A DNA stretch of 64,000 nt from Cepaea nemoralis (Eukaryota; Mollusca; Gastropoda; Stylommatophora; Helicidae), in assembly GCA_014155875.1 (NCBI GenBank), contig JACEFZ010027948.1, forward strand, positions 210,001 to 274,000. Direction: 5' to 3'. The translations under genes and the position numbers were made by a program. Positions 1 to 10,743 of this stretch are shown in pieces (within the stretch, counting starts at the first letter, position 1; the number at the start of each line of letters is the position of its first letter). Under the pieces are notes generated by a model. The model had not been told where the DNA came from. It saw nothing but the letters and a program-made list of their open reading frames with translations, and did not search any database.

Positions 1-153
1 TTTAGGAAGGTAATAGCTGATAGCTGATAGATAAAACTATCACAGTTGGTTGCACAGGAATGAAAGGAAAACGTGTAGAAAATTTCATCTCAATCGGTTG
101 GACCGTTCGCGAACGCATAAAGGACGGACATACATACATACATACACACAACG

Positions 154-256
<103 letters not shown>

Positions 257-329
257 GGCATTTGGTATTTTTGTTTTATTGGTTAAGCATGCATACTCAC
301 TTGTTTGCTGTAAACATTACACAAAAGAA

Positions 330-772
330 ACAGCGGCTGCAGGAGGATATAACAATATAAATTACTAATAATTGGCTATATTTAGCTCCTGCGAAAAGAT
401 GAGACATACTAAATACAGACACAGTGTACACACCTTACAATGGACTCCTTACAGGTGAAACAGTGAAAATTATTCAAAAATCAGAAACACCTGTCCTGTC
501 CTTGAAAAAGATTCCTAGAATCGAAACATCGGTTGTCCTTTGTATCCTACAATACTTAGTTTTTTTTTTTTTTTTAAATTGTGTTACTTCATTATTATAT
601 TTTTTATTTTATTGTTTCTGATTTTGGATAATTTGCACTCTGTTTCACCTGTTTCGAATCCATTGTAAGATATGTACGCTGTGTCTGTGTTTAGTATGTC
701 TCATCATTTCGCAGGAGCTAAATATACCTAATTGTTTGTAATTCATATTGTAAACATTGCAGCGACGTGACT
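330..772. repeat. Long inverted repeat (foldback), arms about 160 bp, loop about 120 bp
   Basis: The left arm (about 330-489) and right arm (about 613-772) are reverse complements at high identity. For example GCTCCTGCGAAAAGATGAGA near 388 pairs with TCTCATCATTTCGCAGGAGC near 700. CAGGTGAAACAG on the left pairs with CTGTTTCACCTG at 650. The match decays outward beyond about 330 and 772. The loop has a poly-T tract. It fits a foldback element or MITE; I see no second copy in the window. Confidence 0.85.
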
Positions 773-901
773 GCTTTGTTGTTAATTGCGAAATAAGTAC
801 AATAAGTACCTTAGAGTTAAATTTTAAAAAAAAAAATAGAAAACGAAAGATACAAATGAAGACTTGAAGAACGAAGTTGGTGTGACTGATACACATTATT
901 T

Positions 902-1105
902 GATTCAGTGCCGACGGATAATATATCGCCAAATATGACTTCCAAATTAGACAGAAGGACGATGTATCGCCATATTAGTGTTATCGTGTTATTTATTTCG
1001 TTTTGTTGTATCTTCAGCAGTGTTAATGCTCAATGAATGGACATTTATGTTATAATATTTGTTCATTTGATTGTGTGCCATGTTTGGTCTAACCCTACGT
1101 TGTGC
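902..1105 (+). mobile_element. R3 MITE, copy 1 (3' end lost)
   Basis: It starts with GATTCAGTGCCGACGG and ATATATCGCC and matches the copies at 3131 and 6115 through AATGCTCAATGAATGG and GTTTGGTCTAAC. The right end is replaced by a (GTGC)n/(GT)n tract running into 18 Gs, so the right terminal repeat is missing. Confidence 0.7.
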
Positions 1106-1117
1106 GTGCGTGCGTGC

Positions 1118-1148
<31 letters not shown>

Positions 1149-1149
1149 G
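1106..1149. repeat. (TGCG)n-(TG)n-(G)18 tract
   Basis: Purine-rich simple repeat ending in an 18-base G run at 1132-1149, at the broken 3' end of the R3 copy. Confidence 0.95.
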
Positions 1150-1707
1150 AGGGGCATTGCATCAGCTAAAGGCAGTTAGAACTCAGGAGATCTCGAAGAA
1201 GCATTTGGCGCTGCTTAAATGAAAGACAAACTATGAGAACATGTTTCTTAGGTTTGTTTCTCATTTCCGCAAGTGCGCTATTTGTCAAAGATGGTGCCTA
1301 GTTCACATATGCGATACATGTCATCCTGGGCGCCGTTTTCTGTGTCATGGTGCCGCTTTATTTGCGCGTCCCACTAACGTGTGAACCTCGTTACACTACT
1401 GCTTTTATTAATGATAAAAATTGAAACAATGAATATTAAAGTCATGATGAAAATTAAAGTCATATTTATGAATGCATTCCTTTAACAAAGGTTATGCATG
1501 GATAATATGTGTAACAACGAAAGGATAAGACCTTGACATATCACCTAAAATCAATGGCGGGCTAAAGTTCTTTGTCGTCAGAAAACAAAGTTACTAAGAA
1601 GTACATTAACATTCTTAACATATTGTCGAAATTAGAATAATGTTTTCCTGCAGTGAATTTGAACAATGAAAACACAAACACAGAGTTTTTAAAATTAATT
1701 AATTAAC

Positions 1708-1810
1708 TGTCTCGAAACATGCTTCTGGGACCACCTCCTGTCTTGGTTTTGTTCTGTCAAATGAAAGATTTAATTAAATTGAACTATTTCTCGATTTTCA
1801 GTAGGTAGAA
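1708..1810. repeat. Dispersed repeat R8, copy 1
   Basis: CGAAACATGCTTCTGGGA, CTTGTCTTGG-like and AATTGAACTATTT motifs are shared in order with 22893-22995 on the same strand. The family is unknown to me. Confidence 0.55.
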
Positions 1811-1827
1811 CTTTTCAACGTTTGACA

Positions 1828-2115
1828 GATTAAGAGCAGAATTTGTCAAGCAAAAGCTGCCTTTTAGAAAATAAGAAATAAGTCAATATAATTGAATGTC
1901 AGAAAGAGACTACTGACATGTCATATAGAACCTGGTTTTCTGTATGGCAGTGAATGGTGGAACATGAATGGTACAAATTAGGAAGAACCTGGAAGCAACG
2001 AAAACGGTTCTTGAGACGAATGTTGCGAATACTTTGGAATGTTAGAATCACTAACAGCGATTGTCTGAAAGAGTATGATGAAAGTAGAACATTATATACA
2101 ACTATAATAACAATG
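1828..2115 (+). mobile_element. RTE-like LINE fragment, C-terminal part, decayed
   Basis: Read across frames it encodes a degraded version of the post-RT region seen intact at 2440-2710: AGCAAAAGCTGC, then KRLLTCHIEPGFLYGSE, then NSDCLKE-like residues. Stops and frameshifts show it is dead. It lies directly upstream of a larger fragment of the same region. Confidence 0.7.
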
Positions 2116-2164
2116 TGTTTTGTCACCGGATCTCTCTCCTTCTATAATACTAATCGGAGGTTAT

Positions 2165-2957
2165 AATATAAATATACTCTATGTCGATGACATAGTATTG
2201 ATGGCGGATAATGCAAAAAAGATCTACACCAATTGTTGGACATTGTAGTAACGGGGTGTGCAAAGAAATGACTCTCATTGAGTATCAAGAATATAATACC
2301 AATGGTGATATCAAAGAAAAAATGTGACACCAAAATGTGAAATGGAAATAGAAGGGAAATTTCTTAACCAAGTTGATAATTTATTGTAAATACCTAGGGC
2401 ATTTATAACATCAGATGGAAGGTGCACAATAGAGGATTGAGAGCAGAAAAGAGCAAGCAAAAGCTGCATTTCAGAAAATGAAAATTGTCTTATACAATAA
2501 GTCGCTATTATTGAATGTAAGAAAGAGAATACTGAAATGCTATATAGAAATTGTTTTGCTGTATGACAGTGAATCTTGGAATGTAAATGAACAAATTAGG
2601 AAGAACTTGGAAGCAACTGAGATGTGGTTCTTAAGACAAATGTTGCGCATTCCTTGGACTGCCGGAGTAACTAACAGCGATTGTCTGAAAGAGGCTATTG
2701 AAACTAGAACATTAAATACAACAATACGAAAGAGACAAGTAGTTGGTCATGTGATGAGAAGAGAGGCATTGGAGAATATGGTGACCACTGGAAAAATCGA
2801 GAGGAAGAGAGACAGAAACCGACCAAGAGAAATGGTGCTGGATGGATTGAGACGCTGGCATGGAGGAATATCATCAGCAGAGTTGATCAGAAACATCAAG
2901 AGCAGATATCTGTGGAGAGACAGTAATGTCTACGCCAGTTGGCACGGCACATTATAA
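2165..2957 (+). mobile_element. RTE/BovB-like LINE fragment: RT catalytic box to 3' end
   Basis: A frame near 2173 encodes YVDDIVLMADN, the catalytic [FY]xDD box of a reverse transcriptase. After frameshifts the open frame 2478-2957 encodes KRILKCYIEIVLLYDSESWNVN, then TEMWFLRQMLRIPWTA, and ends in GRPRE-like and ELIRN motifs. This layout (LLYG-E-W, MW-RR-LRIPW, K-RGRPR) is the C-terminal region of RTE-type non-LTR elements. The 5' part and the endonuclease are missing and the frame is broken, so it is a relic. The terminal ASWHGT precedes the 3' end. Confidence 0.85.
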
Positions 2958-3130
2958 TGTTGAGTGACAATATTAATGTATGTAACATTTGTTATTCTAG
3001 AGGGACGGCCCGGTTTCGCCAGTGAAAAGATCTGGCAACTGCTAAGCTTGAAAGATTGATCTTATTGCGTTAGTCTATGTTGTACGTAGTCTGCAGCCAA
3101 ATATGCCCGGCAGTATTGTATGTTAAACGT

Positions 3131-3343
3131 ATTCAATGCCGAAGGATATATCGCCAAATGTGACAACAACAACCCCCCCCCCCCCCCCCCCCCCCCACCC
3201 TATTTGATAGAAGGGCGATAGATCGCCATAACCTATATTGATTTTTTGGGCTTGCTGTATCTTCCGCAATGTTAATGCTCAGTGAATTGAAATTTACAAT
3301 ATAATACATGTTCATTTGATTGTACACAGTGTTTGGTCCAAAC
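3131..3343 (+). mobile_element. R3 MITE, copy 2, left part (split by hAT)
   Basis: It begins ATTCAATGCCGAAGG and runs through ATATATCGCC, a 24-base C tract (3173-3196), GGCGATAGATCGCC and AATGCTCAGTGAATTG. It is interrupted at 3343 by the hAT element and resumes at 4953/4961, ending GGCACTGAATCA (4975-4986). GATTCAGTGCC at the left end of copy 1 and GGCACTGAATC at the right end of copies 2 and 3 are inverted repeats, so the family is a MITE. Confidence 0.75.
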
Positions 3344-4952
3344 CAGAGGTTCCCAAACCACGGCCCGCGGGCCACATGTGGCCCGCTAGCTGTAAGAAAG
3401 TGGCACGCGAGGTCGCATCTCAGGTCGCAATTTTTGTTCGAGCAAAATACGATAATTTTGAAGTCATTGAAGAACTTCTAGGACTTGAATCAATGCATGC
3501 AACTACCAAAGGGATTAATCTGTTTGAAACTCTGAAGTTGTGTGTAGAGAAAAACAAATATGAATGGACCAAATTGGACAGTGCATGCATCGACGGTGCT
3601 CCTGGTTTGACGTGCAAAAAGTCTGGATGTCTAGCATTATTGGAACAGTTTCTTGGCCGCACTATATTAAAATATCATTTTATCATTCATCAAGAAGCCC
3701 TGTGTGGAACTAGAAACAAGTCATGGATGTTGTACTGAGATGAGTGAGCAAAATTCGAAGTAAGCCGCTGAACAGGCGTTAGTTCAGATAGTTTCTTTCA
3801 GACTTTATCGAGGAATACGGTGAGCTACTTTTACACCGTGATGCCAGCTGGCTATCTAACGGGAAAGTTCTGTCGCGTTTCTGGGCACTGAAAAATAGTG
3901 TCTATTTGTTTCTGTCTGGAAAAAAAAAAATCATTGCCTACAGACCGAGAATGTCTGCTGAACGATGACTGGCTTATTGACCTGGTATTTGCGTTGGGCA
4001 TCACGTCTCATTTAAACTCTTTAAATGTGAAGATCCAGGGGGAAAAAAGCTATTCACAAATGTGTGCGATGAGATTTCTTCATTTAAAATGAGACTATGT
4101 TTATCGGAAGCTGACTGAAGGGTCTTTAGAGGTGTTTCCAACTTGTGGTGTAAAAGAAATTTGACTTATTACAGTACAAAGTAAAAACTGAAAGTCTTCT
4201 GGATATCTTTCAGTCGAGATTTCCAGAGAGGAGGATAATGTCGCCCTCTTCATAAATCCGTTCGTATTTCCTTTTGCTAAGCACTGTCAATTACAGTAAA
4301 TTCTTCAGCACGAAGTAATTGATTTGAAATGCAATTCTGCATTGAGATGTTAATTTCTGGAGCTGCCTGCTTCACCTTCAGCTAATCATATGGTTTAATT
4401 CTGGTGACTATTGCCTGTCGAAACAATTTGAACACTTTCGTTCATTCGCCCAGAAATACATTTGTAGTTTTGGTTCCACTTATAGACGCGAGCAGTAATT
4501 TTCACCAGTGACCGCTATAAAACAAGCAACGTTCCAGACTCACCGACAGTAACCTAGCTGCGCTTATGACCTTGGGTACGACAGATTTGTGCCCAGCCAT
4601 TGATAAACTGGCATCTGAACTTAATTAACTGGTCATGAAGAACAGTTACAATTGTAAATTAATTACATTAATAGCGGTTGTCGAAACTGATTAAAAATTT
4701 ATTCTTAAATCAAATTTTGATTGTAAACCCACACACAAAAAAAAAAATTAAAAAAAATAAAAAAATAAAATAAAAATGACCGCAGTGTAGTACTGACACT
4801 GACTGCTTTTAAAGATTTAGAATTTTGTTGACCAAAGTTAAGAAAGGTAAGAATGATATTGCACGACTTTTATAATTTTATAACGTTGTGGCCCGCTTAA
4901 CTACCGAAAATAGTAGATATGGCCCCTTGCTTGTAAAGCTTCTGAACCACTG
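3344..4952 (+). mobile_element. hAT-family DNA transposon (SCAND3/ZBED-like transposase relic)
   Basis: Ends are CAGAGGTT on the left and AACCACTG on the right, the CAG(A/T)GGTT inverted termini of hAT elements. They are flanked by an exact 8-bp target duplication, GTCCAAAC, at 3336-3343 and 4953-4960. The open stretch 3406-3738 encodes VAIFVRAKYDNFEVIEELLG, then SMHATTKGINLFETL, then IDGAPGLTCKKSG and CIIHQEALCG-like FIIHQEALCG. This is the core of hAT transposases domesticated elsewhere as SCAND3/ZBED5. Shifted frames to about 4130 continue with EEYGELLLH, WLSNGKVLSRFWALK and H-SFKLF. Several frameshifts and stops inactivate it. The 1,609-bp length implies internal loss of the N-terminal part. 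A long A-rich tract lies at 4733-4770. Confidence 0.92.
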
Positions 4953-4960
4953 GTCCAAAC

Positions 4961-4986
4961 GTACTTTTTTGTTTGGCACTGAATCA
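4961..4986 (+). mobile_element. R3 MITE, copy 2, right end
   Basis: GTACTTTTTTGTTTGGCACTGAATCA matches 6308-6334 of R3 copy 3 and closes the element split by the hAT insertion. Confidence 0.75.
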
Positions 4987-5158
4987 GTTAAGAGAGCCCA
5001 CTTCATCAGGGGTCAGGGTGGCCCATATCGAGCAAGCTGGCACCCTGGCCGGTCCGCCACTTCCTAAAACTGATGGCGGATTGCGGATTGTCATACAAGA
5101 GTCAGGTCCGGCCCAAACAAACTAGACATTAAATTCACAATAGTACCGGGGCAGACGC

Positions 5159-5400
5159 CTGCTCCGCATCCTAGGTGTTACGGACGCAGTTCATGATCCC
5201 GCATACCCGCGTTCGAAACACAGCTCCGCGCGATTTGGAAGCAGACCGCGTTGCATTGGGTTTTTACGAAATGGTGTGGGTGCCGGTCGTTCAGAAAACA
5301 AGGACAAACTTCTAAACGTAAACTTGCCAAGAGATCACAACAGCAAAAAATTCTGGTGTTGACTGCGACGTCCTGTAAAGGATATGCAATTAACTTTTTA
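5159..5400 (+). mobile_element. SINE-B, full copy with 14-bp target duplication
   Basis: This copy defines the family ends. ACCGGGGCAGACGC at 5145-5158 is repeated exactly at 5401-5414. Inside are a pol III B-box-like GTTCGAAAC (5211-5219), the body (GGAAGCAGACCGCGTTGC, CGTTCAGAAAACAAGGAC, CGTAAACTTGCCAAGAGATC), and a 3' end TGTAAAGGATATGCAATTAAC. An A box is not clear, so tRNA origin is likely but unproven. Confidence 0.85.
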
Positions 5401-5589
5401 ACCGGGGCAGACGCAAATTCAGCGACAACAGTTACATCAAAAGGGGCAATTTTTTTTTTCTGGAGTCTCCAATATTTATGTTGTTTGCTATTAAATTGTT
5501 TTCTTACCAGTGGTGTCATGTCCGTCCAGTTACAAATTTATTTAACCAGGACGTCCCGTACCTTACAAAATGACTGAATATTTAGGTTG

Positions 5590-5696
<107 letters not shown>

Positions 5697-5796
5697 CATT
5701 AATGTGTTGCGTTTCTATCTAGATAAAGCCAAATATAGCGCAGTGACTCCTTCTGTTCATAACAAAAAGACACTATTTATTTTATTGGGAGTAACT

Positions 5797-6114
5797 ATTT
5801 TGTTTGTTTGCTCGCTTTGATCTCAAGCATAATCCATGCACGTGCTACAACTACCACTAGTAGTTGTACTACTAGAGAGCGCACTGGACTGATTTATGCG
5901 TCTCCGTTAGCTTTCCCTATCACCAGTGTCCCCCGCCATTAGGCGAACCCACACCAACTTCTGAAGTACTTGTAATTTGTTAGCTACCCCTATCACCAGT
6001 GTACTCAAGTCAAGGACGAGAAATCAACATTTAAGTCCAACTTACCGGTATGTGTGGATTGAACCCACTACCCCGCCACCATCGCACCTGAAGTTTAAGA
6101 GCGCGAGCTTTAAC
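5797..6114 (-). mobile_element. SINE-A, copy 1
   Basis: On the minus strand it carries the B-box-like GGGTTCAATCC and the shared body (TTGACTTGAGTACACTGG..., CAAGTACTTCAGAAG, AAGCTAACGGAGACGC, GGATTATGCTTGAGATCAAA) and ends in a T-rich left edge (A-rich tail). An internal TAGCTACCCCTATCACCAGT is a local duplication. The 5' limit against the next R3 copy is ambiguous. Confidence 0.75.
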
Positions 6115-6334
6115 CGATTCATTGCTGAGGGATAATATATCGCCACATATGACCTCCTATTTTGACAGAAGGAGGCTATATCGCCATACAAATGTCATCG
6201 TGTTATTTGTTTCGTTTCGTGCGCCTTCCACAATTTCAATGCTCAGTGAACGGAACTTTACATTGTAATACTTGTACATATTTATTGTGTACCATGTTTG
6301 GTCCAAACCTACTTTTTGTTTTGGCACTGAATCA
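6115..6334 (+). mobile_element. R3 MITE, copy 3
   Basis: It runs from GATTCATTGCTGAGGGATAA to GGCACTGAATCA, about 220 bp, with ATATATCGCCAC and AATGCTCAGTGAACGG. It keeps a single GTCCAAAC (6301-6308), the exact site at which the hAT entered copy 2. Confidence 0.75.
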
Positions 6335-6494
6335 GTTATTCCATTCGGCAACGTCGACTTCCGTGGGCGACACTTTAGATGAAACGATGTTCTTTTGCCA
6401 TCAATAGTGTGTGTCAACACAGAGCAAGCTATAGTAAAGAATAAAACAACACCAATTGCACTTCACCATGTTACCCCACCACAAAAAGTAAACT

Positions 6495-6740
6495 GCATGT
6501 TCTTTACAGGACGTTGCACTGAACCACTTAATTTGTTTTGACTGTTTGTGATTTATGAGGCTATTTTTACGTTTAGAAGTTTGCCATTGTTTTCTAAACA
6601 TTGTGTTCTTAACTATCGACGCTCATACCATCGAAAAACCATAAAACACAAGGTGGTCTGCTTCCAAATCGCTTGAAGCTGTGTTTCGAAGGTGGTATGT
6701 GGGAATACGAATTGCATTCGTAACACCTTCGCCACAGAGC
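6495..6740 (-). mobile_element. SINE-B, minus-strand copy
   Basis: It reads from the 3' end, GCATGTTCTTTACAGGACG, through GTTTGCCATTGTTTTC and CTGCTTCCAAATCGCTTG, to GTTTCGAAGG and GCCACAGAGC at the 5' end. A 7-10 bp extra segment splits the middle. Confidence 0.8.
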
Positions 6741-6748
6741 AGACGTTC

Positions 6749-6915
6749 TGGGCTTGGGGATGTAAATGTGAAGTACCTCAGAATTCGGGGTGGGTTCGCT
6801 GTATGGCGGGGAACACTGGTAATAGGGAAAGCTAATCCACACGCAAGCATCATTTCACTGGACTAGAAGTGCCAGCACGCGTATGGATTATGCTTGAGGT
6901 CAAAGAGAGTGGGGA
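6749..6915 (+). mobile_element. SINE-A, 3' half only
   Basis: It matches other SINE-A copies from CTTGGGGATGTAAATG through GGGTTCGCTGTATGGCGG, AGGGAAAGCTAATCCACACG and GGATTATGCTTGAGGTCAAA. The tRNA-related head is absent. It abuts the SINE-B copy just upstream. Confidence 0.75.
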
Positions 6916-7025
6916 CAAATCATTGCATGAGTCCTGGTCGTTTTCATATCGACTTTTTATGCATATGGTTTCCAAATGTATGTACGTTTCTTTGTTATAC
7001 GTTAACTTTGTATACGTTAGCAACA

Positions 7026-7056
<31 letters not shown>

Positions 7057-7115
7057 CTTCTTCTTCTTCTTCTTCTTCTTCTTCTTCTTCTTCTTCTTCT
7101 TCTTCTTCTTCTTCT
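7026..7115. repeat. (CTT)n microsatellite
   Basis: About 30 CTT units on the plus strand (GAA on the minus strand), a purine/pyrimidine mirror tract able to form triplex DNA. Apparent poly-Phe, poly-Ser and poly-Lys frames here are not genes. Confidence 0.97.
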
Positions 7116-7649
7116 TTTTTCGTTCGCTGTTATATTTTAACAAAACTGAGACACTTTGTGTAGATTATGTCTACATAAACATGGCTGTCCTAAATATAAA
7201 CACTATAGAAAAGGACTGCAAAGCCTCCAAAAATACCCATTTGGGGTAGCTGTTAGAAGTATACTATAACACTTTCAAATAATAAAAACAAGGAGTGAAG
7301 GGATTCATCCTTAGAATAATATACACATCTTACTCTAAATCGTCCCAAAACTTAAGCATTTCACATGATATTATTTTTTTTTAAATACCCCCACCTCCCA
7401 CACTTTATTTATTGTAGATGTTAACAATATTAATATGTCTTAACGTACTTATTTTAACTTATTCCTGTCTATCCCCCCCCCCCTTTTGTTTTTGCTGATG
7501 AAGGAGTGTCACCGCAGCGCCATCCGTAATTCGTGACCTAGTTCTAGTAAAACTTAGCCTAACAATTTCTTAGCTTTCCAATTAATTCATGAAATAAACG
7601 AAGGAGCTAACTGAAGGAATGAGTGGTTGAATAAACAAATGAATTAAAA
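7116..7649. other. No gene or repeat recognised
   Basis: AT-rich sequence with a short poly-C (7472-7482) and poly-T. I see no coding signal or dispersed repeat. Confidence 0.5.
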
Positions 7650-7870
7650 TGCGCTGCGTGGTCAGGGCTGAAAGTGCAACTACTAATCTCGATCAATCGG
7701 TTCAGCTGAAGCACTGGAATTTCGCCCCCTCAGTTTGCGGCCGAGCGCGGGCAACGCCAAATATAGATAAACAAGTTGGGGGGAAAGTGGGCGAAATCGA
7801 AAGTTAACGAGGAGTAGCCGAGTCCATGAAGGAAGAAATCTCACGGAAAGCATGATAGATAGTGATAGAT
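7650..7870. promoter_or_regulatory. Locally CpG-richer segment, candidate TMEM117 promoter region
   Basis: In otherwise AT-rich flank this stretch has a visible cluster of CpGs (GCGCTGCG, GGCCGAGCGCGGGCAACGCC, GGGCGAAATCGAAAGTTAACG) and no recognised repeat. It lies 5 kb upstream of the first coding exon. It could hold the promoter or a non-coding first exon. A possible donor, AAG|GTAGGA, occurs near 8176. There is no direct evidence of transcription. Confidence 0.22.
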
Positions 7871-8828
7871 TTATTGGAGGCAGGGACATGAATCGCCTAC
7901 TTGCCTTGAGTCAAGTTTTACAACAGCAACAGCCCTGTTATCTTAATGTTCGTGGATTTTATAGTTTGTTGACATGTTAGTTAAGCGTGACCACGGCAGA
8001 ATGTTTAGGAATAACTGAAGAATCTACGTGGTTTTGTTTCAATGTTTACTATATAGTATACTCAATCCAATACTAGTTTAAGTTAGAAACGAAGAAGACG
8101 AAGAGAAGAGAAGACTAAGAAAGAGCCAAACAACAAAACAGCAGATAATCTCAGTCAACATACTTAAGTTATTTAAGGTAGGATAAACGATTAATTCACA
8201 CAGAAACGAGCACTTAAGTACTTGGCTCGTATTTTATTATATTAGCAATAAGCGGTTTTATTGCTTGTTGAGATGTTTATTATTAATATTATTGCATAAT
8301 TAAATACATATTTTAAGTAATTTAAGCGGCTGGAGATCGTTTGTTGTGGCCTCTGGCTCCATTACTTGATTCCTACGCAGGTAGTTGATAAGTGATTAAG
8401 TGGAATAGGTGAATATTTAGTGCAGATTGCTAAACATGGCAGGGTTCAAATTTATCCTGATCTGTAGGTGTGGAAGTGCTTGCACATGCAGATATCTGTG
8501 GTAATTATGCCAATAATTGATTAGTCAGAAACAGAATAGCTTGCATGATTAGTTAGTAGTTACTTAGATACATGTAACCAATTTAGTGAATGTATGGGGG
8601 TAAAAGGATATTGAAGAAAATCATTTTATATATCCTACTCTTCTTCTGCTCATGATTTATCTTATCTCCTATCCCTAGATGTGTGCAATGTGAACTTGCT
8701 CTGCCTTAGTGGCAACTCATTTCTTCTGTTTCAGAACATCATTGTCAGTGCCCAGGGCATCTGAACCTTACAGTAGTAACATAGAAGACCCATGACAGGA
8801 TCCTAAGGCAGGTATGTGAGGTCTTAGT
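7871..8828. other. Unannotated flank upstream of TMEM117
   Basis: Apparently unique AT-rich sequence. A purine-rich stretch (8090-8130, GAAGAAGACGAAGAGAAG) and a donor-like AAGGTAGGA near 8176 are the only landmarks. Confidence 0.4.
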
Positions 8829-9056
8829 TAGCTGGTTGCATATTCTTTAGGGGGATGTCACAGTCATGCCCAGCATGTTTTGGCTGTTAGTGATGTATTG
8901 ACAAGTTCAGTAGTTTGCCATTGCTTTCTGAATGACCGGAACTCATACCATTTTGTGAAAATCAACACAAAACAGTCTGCTGTAATATCACCTGCAGCTG
9001 TGTTCAAATGCAGGATTACAAATTGCGTCCATAACTCCTTCATCACAGAGCCAGCA
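8829..9056 (-). mobile_element. SINE-B, minus-strand copy
   Basis: It contains the shared AGTAGTTTGCCATTGCTTTC, GACCGGAACTCATACCATTT and CAGCTGTGTTCAAATGCAGG, ending at CATCACAGAGCC. It forms a head-to-head pair with the next copy. Confidence 0.78.
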
Positions 9057-9080
9057 AAGTTTTAGCGCCATCACATTTTG

Positions 9081-9293
9081 TAGGTGGCAGAGGGGTTACA
9101 GATGCAGTTCATGATCCCGCATACCCACGTTTGGCAGCAGACCGCATTGCGTTGGTTTTTTTATGAATTGGTATGGGTGCCGGCCTTTCAGAAAGCAATA
9201 GCAAACTACTGAACGTAAACTTGCCAAGGGATGACAACAGCAAAAAATGCTATTATTCACTGCAACGTCATGTAAAGGATATGCAATTAACTA
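9081..9293 (+). mobile_element. SINE-B, plus-strand copy (B box lost)
   Basis: It runs GTTACAGATGCAGTTCATGA to GTAAAGGATATGCAATTAAC. The segment between CCCACGTTTGG and CAGCAGACCGC is deleted, which removes the B box and the AAACACAGCT motif. Confidence 0.78.
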
Positions 9294-10220
9294 AAAAGTT
9301 CTCAGAGGAGTAGAGGGCCAGTCTGATAAGAGCTAGCATTGAACCCTTGTCCAATCATACACACATACCTTTGTCACCCTAACATCCTAAATGTTACACC
9401 AACACACTACCCTACCATGACATATACTCAATCATTGTATAATCAGGTGAACTAAGTAGTTGAGTTTCTCCTCACATTTCCTTTCCAGATAATTTCTAGA
9501 AAGTCTTGAAAATTATCCTGTATCCATTACACAAGGCTGGGTCAGTCACCTTAGAGTGAATGTCATCATTATCAGTAGGTAAAAGTCCTTTGCAGAACTT
9601 ACCCCCTTTCATTGGCTGCTGGACAGACTCTTGATCCTGTGAAAGTTCCCTTGTCTCATGCAAATGCTTGCCCAGATTTCTTTGCCTTTGGTTTTTGTCA
9701 AGGATCACTTTCCTTGTCATTCCCAGCCTTTGTTGCTTAAACTAATGAGAGATGAGAATGGAAAGAATGAGGTCAGGAGGGCACTGCCCGTAGATGAAAG
9801 GACAGAGATGGTAACACCACACTGAGGTCCTGGAATCTTCTATGAATCACCCAGGAAGGCAAACCTAGTCAAAGAAGAATTCATATGTGTTGGCCAAAAG
9901 GCACAAGTATCCCAACTCTGTTGTAGACAGGCATGGTGCAGTTACATTCAGAATAGGAATTATCAGGCAAACGAAGAAGTGTAAGCATAAGAGGAAGAAG
10001 AAGAAGGACAGAATGTTAGATAAGGCTGCATTCTTAATCCTTTGAAAATCAAATTAGATGAGCCTGCTTTCTTAACCCTTTGAAAATCAAGTTCACTTGC
10101 TCATTATAACAACTATATCTTCCATAACTGTTTTCTAAACCATTGTGATTTTACCAAAGTGATAGTGTTTATTAGCCAGATTTCTTTGATGTTTAGATCC
10201 AAAGTCATACCGATTTTAAG
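9294..10220. other. No gene recognised
   Basis: AT-rich sequence. Near 10026-10095 a short segment ending CTTTGAAAATCAA is duplicated with about 48-bp spacing. Confidence 0.45.
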
Positions 10221-10224
10221 ACAA

Positions 10225-10385
10225 ATATTGTACGTGTTACTTTATCTTCTTCTCTTCTTGTAGTTGTTACTTTCTTTTCTTATGTTCCCAAAGTTGTTAC
10301 TCTATCTTCTACTATCCTGATAATTGTTACTTTATGCTCTTCTGTCCTAGTAGTTTTTAATTTACCATCTTCTGTCCCACACATG
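10225..10385. repeat. Degenerate tandem repeat, about 40-bp unit
   Basis: Four diverged units carry GTTACTTTATCTTCT and CTGTCCTA/GTA-like segments. Unit boundaries are approximate. Confidence 0.45.
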
Positions 10386-10529
10386 ATCTACTTTAATGTA
10401 TTGGCTATTGGCAACTGAAAGTGTGACACAGTACTTTTCATTCATTGCCTTTCTGCTTCTACCCTGGAGTATGCAGCAAGAGGCTACCTTACTGTATAGT
10501 TGTATACATACTATGTTTCACCTATTCAT

Positions 10530-10733
10530 GTAGCAATGTAGTGAAAACTGGGGGAACATATAGAGATATTAAAATAAGAATACTAAAGGCAAGACAAGCT
10601 TTTATAGCACTTGGAAATTTGTGGAGCTTAGCACCAAACTTAGAAAGTTTAATCAATACCACTGCATGGATCAGAACTGAGAGAACGAAGACAAGAATTA
10701 CTATTAAACAACAAACATTTATTGACTGGTACC
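10530..10733 (+). mobile_element. LINE fragment (post-RT region), split by an RTE insertion
   Basis: The frame encodes VVKTGGTYRDIKIRILKARQ and AFIALGNLW, the region after the RT domain of a non-LTR element (GGT-DI--RI-KARQAF). The coding trace resumes after 10992 with WTELNKRHRIKRR and a YTLRKLDSIARK motif to about 11150. The element was therefore one piece before the inserted sequence arrived. Confidence 0.7.
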
Positions 10734-10743
10734 TACACAGGTT

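Noticed and set aside
6850..7249. Poly-Phe, poly-Ser and poly-Lys open frames
   Set aside because: All three come from the (CTT)n microsatellite.
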